Assembly (NCBI GenBank): GCA_904502055.1
Contig: CAJGDZ010000013.1
Span: 1-19,706, forward strand
Reading direction: 5' to 3'
Source: an uncultured Clostridia bacterium
GTDB taxonomy: Bacteria > Bacillota > Clostridia > Oscillospirales > CAG-272
DNA length: 19,706 nt
This document shows positions 1-6,746 of this stretch, piece after piece; positions within the stretch are counted from its first letter, which is position 1, and each line of letters begins with the position of its first letter. The position numbers and the translations under genes were made by a program. The notes under the pieces were generated by a model, which made no database searches, had not been told where the DNA came from, and saw nothing but the letters and a program-made list of their open reading frames with translations.

Positions 1-2066
1 GCACGGTAAAGAGCCGCACCAACTGTTAAGATAGTTACGTCCTTACCATCGCGAACCTTATTAACGTCACCAATCTCGATTTCATAACGCTCACTGGGAA
101 CGCCGCCCTCATGGAACTGCTCACCAACGTCATAAATTCTCTGGCTCTCGAAGAAGACAACGGGGTCAGTTCCCTTAAGAGCGGACTCCATAAGACCCTT
201 AGCCTCCCAAGGTGTTGCGGGGAAGCAAACCTTAAGACCCGGAATATGTGCGCAAAGTGCGGTCCAGTCCTGGCTATGCTGTGCGCCGTACTTGGAACCA
301 ACCGAAACACGAAGAACCACGGGCATCTTAAGGATACCTGCGCTCATTGCCTGCCACTTGGACATCTGGTTGAAGATCTCGTCACCGGCACAACCGATGA
401 AGTCAGCGTACATAAGCTCGATCAGAGCACGTCCGCCCGAAACGGCGTAACCGACTGCCGTGCCGACGATAGCGGCCTCGGCGATGGGCGAGTTAAACAG
501 ACGGCTGTGGGGGAATGCATCCATCATACCGCGGTAAACGGCGAATGCGCCACCCCAGTCACGAACGTCCTCACCGTATGCGATGAGCGTGGGATCCTCG
601 TAGAATCTGTCGTAGATAACCTCGGACAGAGCGTCACGAAGGTTAAAGAGCTTCATCTTGGAAACGGGCTTACCGTCAACGATCGGGCAACGCTCCTTCT
701 CCTTGAGCTTCTTGTATGCGGGAACCTCCTCAAGAGGCATATTTACCTCAGGCTCACGGTCGTCAAGCTTGTCAACCTTCTGGTTCGAGAACATCAGACG
801 CTCAACAACAGCGGGATCCTTGCGGAAGTCAACGTAGGGGCTGATCTCGGGATCGGAGGCGGCCTTGCAGATCAGCGTCATGCGCTCTGCGGTCTCAGCG
901 AGGATATCCTCGAGCTGCGCGTCGCCGACAACACCTGCCTCAACAAGTCCCTTGCGGTAGGTGATGATCGGGTCGATCTCCTTCCAAGCGTCGATCTCCT
1001 CCTTGGTACGGTAAGCGTTCTGGTCGGAGGTGGAGTGACCGGAATAACGGTAGGTAAGCGTGTCAAGAAGAACAGGACCTTCACCCTTGCGAAGAATCTT
1101 GAGCTTTCTCTCCATAGCGTCGATAACAGCCAAAGGATTGAAGCCGTTGATACGCTCAGCGTGGAACTGCGTGGGGCTGACACCCGAGCCGATACGGGCA
1201 AGCATATCGTAGCCCATGGTCTCGCCGCGGGTCTGGTCGCCCATACCGTACGAGTTGTTGAATACGTTGTAAAGGATCGGCATGCCGCCCTTGTGGCTTT
1301 CCCAAAGGGTGTTGAACTGATCCATAGCGGCGAAGTTCATCGCCTCCCAAACGGGGCCGCGAGCCATCGAGCCGTCACCGGAGTTGCAAACGACGATACC
1401 CTGCTTGCCGTTGATCTTCTTAAACAGAGCGGCACCGGTGGAAATGGCGGCCGAGCCACCAACGATTGCGTTGTTGGGATAAATACCGAAGGGCAGGAAG
1501 AAGGCGTGCATCGAGCCGCCCATGCCCTTGTGGAAGCCGGTCTCACGAGCAAAGATCTCGGACAGCGTTCCGTAAAGGATGAAACGGATAGCAAGCTCCT
1601 TAACGTCCTTAACCGGACCGAGCTTCTCGGTAGCGCGAAGAGCCGAACCGCCAAGGAAGCCCTCCATGATGGTCATAAGCTCCTGCTCGCTCAGCTTGTG
1701 AATACAAGAGAGAGCCTTAGCAAGGATCTCGGAGTGGCTACGGTGAGAACCGAACGAAAAGTCGTTCTGGTCAAGAAGGTAAGCCTGACCTACGGCAGCT
1801 GCTTCCTGTCCGATGGAAAGGTGAGCAGGACCGGGATATGTGGTCTCAATACCGTTGTAAAGTCCCTGAGTCTTGATCTGGTTGAGCATCGACTCGAACT
1901 CACGAAGAACGGTAATGTCGCGGTAGATACGGACGAGATCGGCATCGCTGTAACGCTTTCTCTCTTCCTTGATCGTCTTGTTGTAGGCATTAACCGGAAT
2001 GTTCTTAAAGGTAATTTTACCGGGTGCCAATGTTTCCTGGGGATCTACAAATAAATTCTTTGGCAT
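1..2066 (-). CDS. 2-oxoacid dehydrogenase E1, fused alpha/beta subunits (3' end off the window)
   Basis: Thiamine-diphosphate-dependent E1 decarboxylates a 2-oxoacid, probably pyruvate, and passes the acyl group to lipoyl-E2. The frame stays open for 688 codons from ATG 2064-2066 to the left edge, and AAGGAGA lies 8 bases upstream. Residues 1 to about 460 are E1-alpha: an AHLSIGQEA motif, HKGMGGSMH near 178-186, GDGS at 230-233 with NN at 270-271 for the Mg-ThDP site, and a phosphorylation-loop-like RYSGHSTSD with H344. E1-beta starts near 471 and shows YGEDV and EAAIVGTAVGYA. The fusion implies about 820 residues in full, so roughly 130 C-terminal residues are missing. The gene is last of E2-E3-E1, 39 bases after E3. 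The GDG-to-NN distance is about ten residues longer than usual. An acetoin or branched-chain 2-oxoacid substrate cannot be excluded. Confidence 0.92.
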   Translation of the reverse strand, partial: MPKNLFVDPQETLAPGKITFKNIPVNAYNKTIKEERKRYSDADLVRIYRDITVLREFESMLNQIKTQGLYNGIETTYPGPAHLSIGQEAAAVGQAYLLDQNDFSFGSHRSHSEILAKALSCIHKLSEQELMTIMEGFLGGSALRATEKLGPVKDVKELAIRFILYGTLSEIFARETGFHKGMGGSMHAFFLPFGIYPNNAIVGGSAAISTGAALFKKINGKQGIVVCNSGDGSMARGPVWEAMNFAAMDQFNTLWESHKGGMPILYNVFNNSYGMGDQTRGETMGYDMLARIGSGVSPTQFHAERINGFNPLAVIDAMERKLKILRKGEGPVLLDTLTYRYSGHSTSDQNAYRTKEEIDAWKEIDPIITYRKGLVEAGVVGDAQLEDILAETAERMTLICKAASDPEISPYVDFRKDPAVVERLMFSNQKVDKLDDREPEVNMPLEEVPAYKKLKEKERCPIVDGKPVSKMKLFNLRDALSEVIYDRFYEDPTLIAYGEDVRDWGGAFAVYRGMMDAFPHSRLFNSPIAEAAIVGTAVGYAVSGGRALIELMYADFIGCAGDEIFNQMSKWQAMSAGILKMPVVLRVSVGSKYGAQHSQDWTALCAHIPGLKVCFPATPWEAKGLMESALKGTDPVVFFESQRIYDVGEQFHEGGVPSERYEIEIGDVNKVRDGKDVTILTVGAALYR

Positions 2067-2105
2067 TTTTCTGTCTCCTTTATGAATTTATGTGAATTTA
2101 TTTTC

Positions 2106-3473
2106 TTATATGTGGAAGATGGCTTCGCGAATGATCTCGGCAACCGTAGGATGCGGGAACACGAGCTTCTTAAGACGCGTAGGCGTCAGCTCGGTATCGA
2201 TCATCATCGTGGCAGTCATAATGATCTCGGAAGCGTAGGAGCCAACCATATGGCAGCCCACAAGGCGATTCTTGTCCGTGTCGACCACGAGCTTGGTGAA
2301 GCCCTTGCCGCCCTCGTTCTCCGCAAGGTAACGACCTGCGTAAGACATGGGAAGCTTGATCTCCTTGACCTTCATTCCCTTTTCCTCTGCGCCCTCCTTG
2401 CTGTAACCGACGCTTGCTACCTCGGGATCGGTGTAGATGACCGAAGGAATCACGTCATAGCGCATCTCGTCGGTCAGACCAAGCATATGGTTAACGGCAA
2501 CCTCAGCCTCTCTGTAGGCGGTGTGAGCCAGCATCAGCTTGCCGTTACAGTCACCAACGGCGTAAACGCCGGAAACATTGGTGCAAAGGTGACGGTCAGT
2601 CTTGATAGCAGCTCTGTCCATATCAAGCTGGAGAGTTTCAAGGCCGATTCCAGCCGTGGAAGGCTTACGGCCTGCAGAAAGAAGGACCTTATCGCACGCG
2701 ATCTCCTTCTTCTCGCCGTTCTCTTCATAAACAACACTATTTTCCTTAACCTCAAGCACCTTGCAGGAAAGCTTAAAGGTCATTCCGCGCTTTACAAACG
2801 CATCGGTAAGCACCTTGCAGATCTCCGGATCGGTTGCACCGGCGATCTTGGGCATCATCTCGATGACCGTAACGGCAACGCCAACGCTTGCAAAGTAGTA
2901 GGCCATCTCCAGACCGATAACACCGCCGCCGATAACCACAAGAGTCTTCGGAAGCGTCTTCTCATCCAGAACCTCACGGTTGGTGAGAACAAAGCCGGAA
3001 GCAAGGCCTTCCTTAAGTCCGGGAACGGGAGGAACCACGGTCTCCGAGCCCGATGCGATGGTGAGGCGCTTGCCCTCGTAAACCACGCCGTCGGCCTCAA
3101 CGGCAAAGCCGTTTTCGGTTCTGCCCTTGATCACAGCGTTTGCGCTGACAACCGTAACCTTGTTTCCCTTCATCGTGGCGCCAACGCCTGCAACGAGGGT
3201 TTTAACCACGCCGTTCTTTCTCTCAACGACCTTCGCATGATCGTAAGTAACGCCCGTTGCCGTAACACCAAACGCCTCACTTTCCTTAGCGTGTCTGTAC
3301 ATCTTGGAGGAATTCAAAAGGGTCTTCGTGGGGATACAGCCCTCATTGAGGCAGGTACCGCCAAGAGCCTTCTTCTCAAAAACGGCAACCTTCATACCGC
3401 CCTGAGCCGCACGCTCAGCGCAAAGGTATCCGCCGGGGCCGCCGCCCAGAACCAACAAATCAAAAATTTCCAT
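2106..3473 (-). CDS. lpdA: Dihydrolipoamide dehydrogenase (E3)
   Basis: E3 is a FAD flavoprotein that reoxidises dihydrolipoyl-E2 and reduces NAD+. At 455 residues it has the normal family length. It shows an N-terminal FAD-binding GGGPGG (10-15), the redox-active disulfide in GGTCLNEGCIPTK (C41 and C46), an NAD-binding VVIGGGVIGLEMA stretch in the middle, an AVGDCNG FAD motif, and the C-terminal catalytic HPTVAE (H441 and E446) supplied to the partner subunit. There is no N-terminal lipoyl domain, unlike some Gram-positive E3 proteins, so the only lipoyl domain visible in this locus is on E2. ATG is at 3471-3473. An AAGGAGAT ribosome binding site lies 6 bases upstream and overlaps the E2 stop codon, so the genes are translationally close. 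Its position between E2 and E1 fixes its role in this complex, although one E3 may serve other lipoyl complexes. Confidence 0.96.
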   Translation of the reverse strand: MEIFDLLVLGGGPGGYLCAERAAQGGMKVAVFEKKALGGTCLNEGCIPTKTLLNSSKMYRHAKESEAFGVTATGVTYDHAKVVERKNGVVKTLVAGVGATMKGNKVTVVSANAVIKGRTENGFAVEADGVVYEGKRLTIASGSETVVPPVPGLKEGLASGFVLTNREVLDEKTLPKTLVVIGGGVIGLEMAYYFASVGVAVTVIEMMPKIAGATDPEICKVLTDAFVKRGMTFKLSCKVLEVKENSVVYEENGEKKEIACDKVLLSAGRKPSTAGIGLETLQLDMDRAAIKTDRHLCTNVSGVYAVGDCNGKLMLAHTAYREAEVAVNHMLGLTDEMRYDVIPSVIYTDPEVASVGYSKEGAEEKGMKVKEIKLPMSYAGRYLAENEGGKGFTKLVVDTDKNRLVGCHMVGSYASEIIMTATMMIDTELTPTRLKKLVFPHPTVAEIIREAIFHI

Positions 3474-3485
3474 AGTCAGATCTCC

Positions 3486-4748
3486 TTATTTCGCAAGAAG
3501 CGCGGTGAAGTTTTCAAGATTATGAGCAAGCTCCTTCTGGAAACGGGCTGCAGGCGAGCCGTCTACGGCGCGGTGGTCGTAAGTAAGGCTGAGACCCATA
3601 GCGGAGTAAACCTGAAGCGAGCCGTCTGCCGCCTTGCGGACGCGCTCGGTCGTGCAGCACACGCCGAGGATACCGGTCTGAGGCGGGTTGATAACGGGCG
3701 TGAAGGACTCAACGCCCATGTTGCCGAGGTTGGAAACCGTGAAGGTACCGCCCGTAAGCTTATCGGGGCTGATGTTGCCCTCGCGGCACTGTGCGGCAAG
3801 CTCCTTAACGGCCTTCGAGATCTCAAGAAGGCTCATCTCGTCCGCGTGGAAAATGGTGGGAACCATAAGTCCTCTGGGCGTGTCAACCGCAACACCGAGG
3901 TTTACGTGCTTAAACAGACGAATGTTGTTATCGTCCAGCATATGCGCGTTGAGGTCGGGGTGATTAAGAAGCGTTCTCGAAACGGCGTAAAGGATGATAT
4001 CGCCAAGCGTGATGCCGGCATACTCGCCCTCGGCGGCCTTGAGCATCTTGCGGTAAGCAAGAATGGTGGTAGCGTCGAAGGACGTGGTGTGTGTGAGCTG
4101 AGCCATCGTGGACAGCGAGGTGTGCATCGACTTGCTGATCGCACGGCGGATGCCGCTGAACTTAACGTCGGTGTACTCTGCCTCGGCAGCGGCGACGGGA
4201 GCGGCTGCGGGTGCGGGAGCTGCCTCCTCGGCCTTTGCCACAACAACGGGATTCTCCATCAGCGTTCTTACGTCACGCTCGATGATTCTGCCGTTCGGGC
4301 CCGTGGGGGTTGCGAGCGAGGCGTCAACGCCTGCGCGCTCAGCCAGCTTTCTGGCTCTGGGAGAAATGGCGGACTTTTCACCTGCCACGGCCGTGGTAGC
4401 GGCAGCTACGGGTGCGGCCTCCTCCTTCTTTTCCTCTGCGGCGGGAGCCTGTGCGGGTGCGGCCTCAGCGGGTGCGGCGGAGTCGGGACGAAGTGCGGAG
4501 CAATCCTCACCGGCGTTACCGACAGCGCAAACGTTTACAAGACAAGGTACCTCATCGCCTTCGTTGTAGAAGATCTCAAGAAGCGTACCCTCTGCGGTGG
4601 ATTCACATTCGAAACTTGCCTTGTCGGTTTCGTATGTAAAGAGAATATCTCCTACCTTTACCGCATCTCCAACTTTCTTTTCCCAAGTACCGATGATACA
4701 GCTTTCTACCGTGATACCGGCCTTAGGCATAATTACAGCATTTGCCAA
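3486..4748 (-). CDS. 2-oxoacid dehydrogenase E2, dihydrolipoyl acyltransferase
   Basis: E2 is the structural core of the complex and transfers the acyl group from lipoate to CoA. Domain order in 420 residues: one lipoyl domain (1-78) with the lipoylation site ETDKAS (K43); a long Ala/Pro/Glu-rich linker (about 88-125); a peripheral subunit-binding domain (about 127-164, starting SPRARKLAE) for E1/E3; a second Ala/Pro linker (about 167-190); and the catalytic domain (193-420) ending with DHRAVDG (H392 and D396). The start is TTG at 4746-4748. It is chosen because AGGAGG lies 7 bases upstream and the lipoyl domain would be cut by any later start. The gene is first of E2-E3-E1 and has its own consensus promoter overlapped by a putative DeoR operator. 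It needs the neighbouring lipoate ligase for modification of K43. Acetyltransferase is likeliest, but the acyl specificity cannot be read from motifs. Confidence 0.95.
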   Translation of the reverse strand: MANAVIMPKAGITVESCIIGTWEKKVGDAVKVGDILFTYETDKASFECESTAEGTLLEIFYNEGDEVPCLVNVCAVGNAGEDCSALRPDSAAPAEAAPAQAPAAEEKKEEAAPVAAATTAVAGEKSAISPRARKLAERAGVDASLATPTGPNGRIIERDVRTLMENPVVVAKAEEAAPAPAAAPVAAAEAEYTDVKFSGIRRAISKSMHTSLSTMAQLTHTTSFDATTILAYRKMLKAAEGEYAGITLGDIILYAVSRTLLNHPDLNAHMLDDNNIRLFKHVNLGVAVDTPRGLMVPTIFHADEMSLLEISKAVKELAAQCREGNISPDKLTGGTFTVSNLGNMGVESFTPVINPPQTGILGVCCTTERVRKAADGSLQVYSAMGLSLTYDHRAVDGSPAARFQKELAHNLENFTALLAK

Positions 4749-4780
4749 AACAAATCCTCCTTAAAATATGATATCAGTTT

Positions 4781-4809
4781 ATTATAACATATTGTAACAT
4801 TTGTGTCAA
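4781..4809 (-). promoter_or_regulatory. Sigma-70/SigA-type promoter of the E2-E3-E1 operon
   Basis: On the minus strand, TTGACA (4804-4809) is separated by exactly 17 bases from TATAAT (4781-4786). Both hexamers are perfect consensus. It lies about 35 bases upstream of the TTG start of E2. Its spacer and -10 are covered by a tandem 9-bp repeat proposed as a repressor site, so a very strong basal promoter appears to be held under repression. Confidence 0.85.
4782..4800. promoter_or_regulatory. Putative DeoR-type operator, copy 1 (E2 promoter)
   Basis: The plus strand reads TTATAACATATTGTAACAT: two 9-bp units (TTATAACAT and TTGTAACAT) with a 10-bp period, one helical turn. It overlaps the -10 and most of the spacer of the E2 promoter, where bound repressor would block RNA polymerase. 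It matches the sequence at 5616-5634 at 16 of 19 positions. On the minus strand each unit reads ATGTTAyAA, close to the TGTTAGAA half-site of the E. coli DeoR palindrome, but here the half-sites are direct rather than inverted. That the neighbouring regulator binds here is inference. Confidence 0.6.
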
Positions 4810-4838
4810 TCACTTTTCGGAAAATTATGTACTTTATT

Positions 4839-5588
4839 TTACAGGATTTTCACACCGTTTTCGTCACATTTCCGTACAAATTCCTCGGGAAGCGGCTCGT
4901 CGCTGATGATATAGTCGACGTCCGAGATACCGGCGAAGGTAAAGGGCATCAGCCGCTTGAATTTATCCGCGCCGCAAAGGATAACGCTTGTCCGCGCCTT
5001 GCGGATCACAAGCCCCTTGATCTGCATATCCGCCTCGGTGCCGCAGGTAAATCCCGCCTCGGACGAGCAGCCCGAAACACCGATGAAGGCCAGATCAATG
5101 TTGATCTTTTCCAGTACCTCCAGCGTATTCACGCCCGAAACCGAAAGCGTTCTCGGGTTCATCGTGCCGCCGCAGAGGTTGACCGTCGGATTTTTGAGAC
5201 GACAAAGCTCCAGCGCGATGTTGGGGCTGATGGTGGTGATGTTCAGATCCATATCCGGCAGATTGCGCGCCAGAATGAGATTTGACGTACTGGCATCCAG
5301 AAAGATCGAGCTTTGCGGGTGCAAAAGCTTCATCGCCTTTTTCATCATCGACATCTTGCCGACGTTGTTTTCCTTCATTCGGATGTTGAATTCCACGTCA
5401 TCCGGCTGATGCACCGAGCGCACACCGCCGCGGTATTTGGTGACGATGCCCATCTCCTCAAGCGCACTCAGATCGCGGTGCAAGGTCATCAGCGAAACCT
5501 CGGGAAACAGCTCACGCAGCTCCTTAATGGTGGCAATGTTTCGACTTTCAATGTATTTTTTTATCCGTTCCTGTCGAATACGATTCAT
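4839..5588 (-). CDS. DeoR-family transcriptional repressor
   Basis: The protein has 249 residues, the usual DeoR-family length. Residues 1-57 form the winged helix-turn-helix with family signature VSLMTLHRDLSALEE (31-45); the usual RRD of the recognition helix reads HRD here (H38). Residues 75-235 form the sugar-phosphate-sensing DeoRC domain, with an IFLDAST loop (95-101), DLAFIGVSGC (165-174) and the ADKFKR segment (207-212). ATG is at 5586-5588, with GGGAGG just upstream. It lies 90 bases before E2 on the same strand and diverges from the lipoate ligase. No terminator is evident between it and E2, so read-through is possible. Such repressors usually sense a phosphorylated sugar intermediate. 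Its location and the shared operator suggest it represses the dehydrogenase operon and itself. The inducer is unknown. Confidence 0.9.
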   Translation of the reverse strand: MNRIRQERIKKYIESRNIATIKELRELFPEVSLMTLHRDLSALEEMGIVTKYRGGVRSVHQPDDVEFNIRMKENNVGKMSMMKKAMKLLHPQSSIFLDASTSNLILARNLPDMDLNITTISPNIALELCRLKNPTVNLCGGTMNPRTLSVSGVNTLEVLEKINIDLAFIGVSGCSSEAGFTCGTEADMQIKGLVIRKARTSVILCGADKFKRLMPFTFAGISDVDYIISDEPLPEEFVRKCDENGVKIL

Positions 5589-5615
5589 ATGTCCTCCCGT
5601 TTCAAAGGATTGAGT

Positions 5616-5634
5616 TTATAACATTTTATAACAC
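5616..5634. promoter_or_regulatory. Putative DeoR-type operator, copy 2 (deoR leader)
   Basis: The plus strand reads TTATAACATTTTATAACAC, two 9-bp units at a 10-bp period. Only three positions differ from the copy in the E2 promoter. It lies immediately downstream of the deoR -10 element, over the expected transcription start and early transcript, where bound repressor would block initiation or escape. It is about 30 bases from the lplA -35, so control of lplA is less certain. Confidence 0.58.
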
Positions 5635-5635
5635 A

Positions 5636-5664
5636 ATTATATCACACCGTTCACGATTTGTCTA
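5636..5664 (-). promoter_or_regulatory. Promoter of the DeoR-type repressor gene
   Basis: On the minus strand, TAGACA (5659-5664) is followed after 17 bases by TATAAT (5636-5641). The -35 directly abuts the -35 of the divergent lplA promoter, so polymerase binding at the two is probably mutually exclusive or coupled. Confidence 0.7.
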
Positions 5665-5693
5665 TTGACATTTTCCACAATCTGTATTAAAAT
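5665..5693 (+). promoter_or_regulatory. Promoter of lplA
   Basis: TTGACA (5665-5670) is followed after 17 bases by TAAAAT (5688-5693), about 30 bases before the lplA ATG. Its -35 touches that of the divergent deoR promoter. Confidence 0.7.
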
Positions 5694-5722
5694 ATTCGTA
5701 TAAAATTACCGAAGGAACGAAT

Positions 5723-6703
5723 ATGATCAAGAAAATTCAATTTTACATCAGTGACACCGTCGACCCCCACCTCAATCTCGCCAAGGAGAAATTCTTGTTC
5801 GACACGGTGGACGACGAAACCATTCTCCTTTATCTGTGGCAGAATCAGAACACCGTCGTGATCGGAAAAAACCAAAACGCCTTTTCGGAATGCCGCACCG
5901 AGCTTTTAAAAGAAGAAGACGGCAAGCTTGCACGCCGACTTTCGGGCGGTGGAGCGGTCTTTCACGATCTGGGAAATCTGAACTTTACCTTCCTTTGTGC
6001 CACCGAAAATCTTGACATTTCAAAGCATATGCAGGTGATCCGCGAGGCCTGTGCGATTGCGGGCATCGAGACCGAGCTTTCGGGACGGAACGACATTCTG
6101 GCAGACGGCAGAAAGTTTTCGGGAAATGCCTTTTACAACAGCCGCGGGCACTCCTATCATCACGGGACAATCTTGATCCGCGCGGATATGGCAAAGCTGG
6201 GACGTTATCTCACGCCGCCAAAGGCAAAGCTTGAGGCCAAGGGCGTCAAATCGGTGCGCTCTCGCGTAATCAACCTTACCGAGCTTGCCCCCTCGCTCAC
6301 TTGTGAGCAAATGAAGGAGCATCTTCTTGTCGCCATCGAAAAAGTATACGGATTTACCCCCGAGAAAATTGAAGAAATCAACGTCGAAGAAATCACCGCT
6401 CTTGCCGAGCAGTATGGCAGCTGGGAGTATCTTTACGGCACGCCGCTTCCCTTGGGCATTTCCTGCGAGGGGCGATTGCCCTTTGGCAGTGCGGAGCTGC
6501 AAATGCAAGTGGAGAACGGAATCATTACGGCACTCAAGCTCTACACCGACGCCCTTGACGTTGAGCTTCCCGACAAGGTAGAGGACGCACTTGTCTCCCT
6601 TCCCTTTGACCTCCACGCCATACGTGGCGCCCTTCTTCGGGTACTGGATGAGGTCGATGCGTTCGCGCTTACCACGCTCCTGTCCGAGCAGATCTTTTCA
6701 TAA
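5723..6703 (+). CDS. lplA: Lipoate-protein ligase A
   Basis: The enzyme activates free lipoate with ATP and attaches it to the lipoyl-domain lysine of E2. At 326 residues it is a full-length LplA: a large N-terminal catalytic domain and a small C-terminal accessory domain (from about 245). Visible motifs are the lipoate-binding loop RRLSGGGAVFHD (71-82), GRNDI (121-125), the catalytic lysine in GRKFSGNAF (K131) and the HHGT segment (146-149). GAAGGA precedes ATG 5723-5725. It is transcribed away from deoR and the dehydrogenase genes and ends at a strong terminator. No lipoate synthase or octanoyltransferase is present in the window, so the locus points to scavenging of external lipoate. The natural target is K43 of the E2 encoded next door. 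Whether the DeoR-type repressor also controls it is not clear from the operator positions. Confidence 0.95.
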   Translation: MIKKIQFYISDTVDPHLNLAKEKFLFDTVDDETILLYLWQNQNTVVIGKNQNAFSECRTELLKEEDGKLARRLSGGGAVFHDLGNLNFTFLCATENLDISKHMQVIREACAIAGIETELSGRNDILADGRKFSGNAFYNSRGHSYHHGTILIRADMAKLGRYLTPPKAKLEAKGVKSVRSRVINLTELAPSLTCEQMKEHLLVAIEKVYGFTPEKIEEINVEEITALAEQYGSWEYLYGTPLPLGISCEGRLPFGSAELQMQVENGIITALKLYTDALDVELPDKVEDALVSLPFDLHAIRGALLRVLDEVDAFALTTLLSEQIFS

Positions 6704-6708
6704 AAAAC

Positions 6709-6746
6709 AACCCAAGCAAGACGGATCTTGCTTGGGTTTTCTTTTT
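6709..6746. terminator. Bidirectional intrinsic terminator between lplA and the M20 operon
   Basis: AACCCAAGCAAGA (6709-6721) and TCTTGCTTGGGTT (6726-6738) form a perfect 13-bp stem around a CGGA loop. A T-rich run follows on the plus strand (to 6746), and an A-run (6703-6708) gives a T-run on the minus strand. It terminates lplA rightward and the M20 peptidase operon leftward; the peptidase stop codon is at 6745-6747, overlapping the T-run. Confidence 0.9.

Noticed and set aside
111..2054. Plus-strand open frame of about 647 codons opposite E1
   Set aside because: It is exactly antisense to E1, has no recognisable domain, and its openness comes from the codon bias of the real gene.
1..4748. 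Assignment as acetoin dehydrogenase
   Set aside because: The subunit families are the same as in acetoin dehydrogenases, but there is no acoR-type activator or acetoin gene nearby, and the DeoR-type repressor plus lplA context does not favour it. It is kept only as an alternative.
2082..4787. Plus-strand open frame of about 901 codons across E3 and E2
   Set aside because: It spans two convincing genes and their junction on the other strand, has low-complexity composition and no ribosome binding site.
4787..4838. Intrinsic terminator between deoR and E2
   Set aside because: Only a very short TTTTCCGAAAA-type stem is present and it lacks a following T-run, so termination there is not supported.
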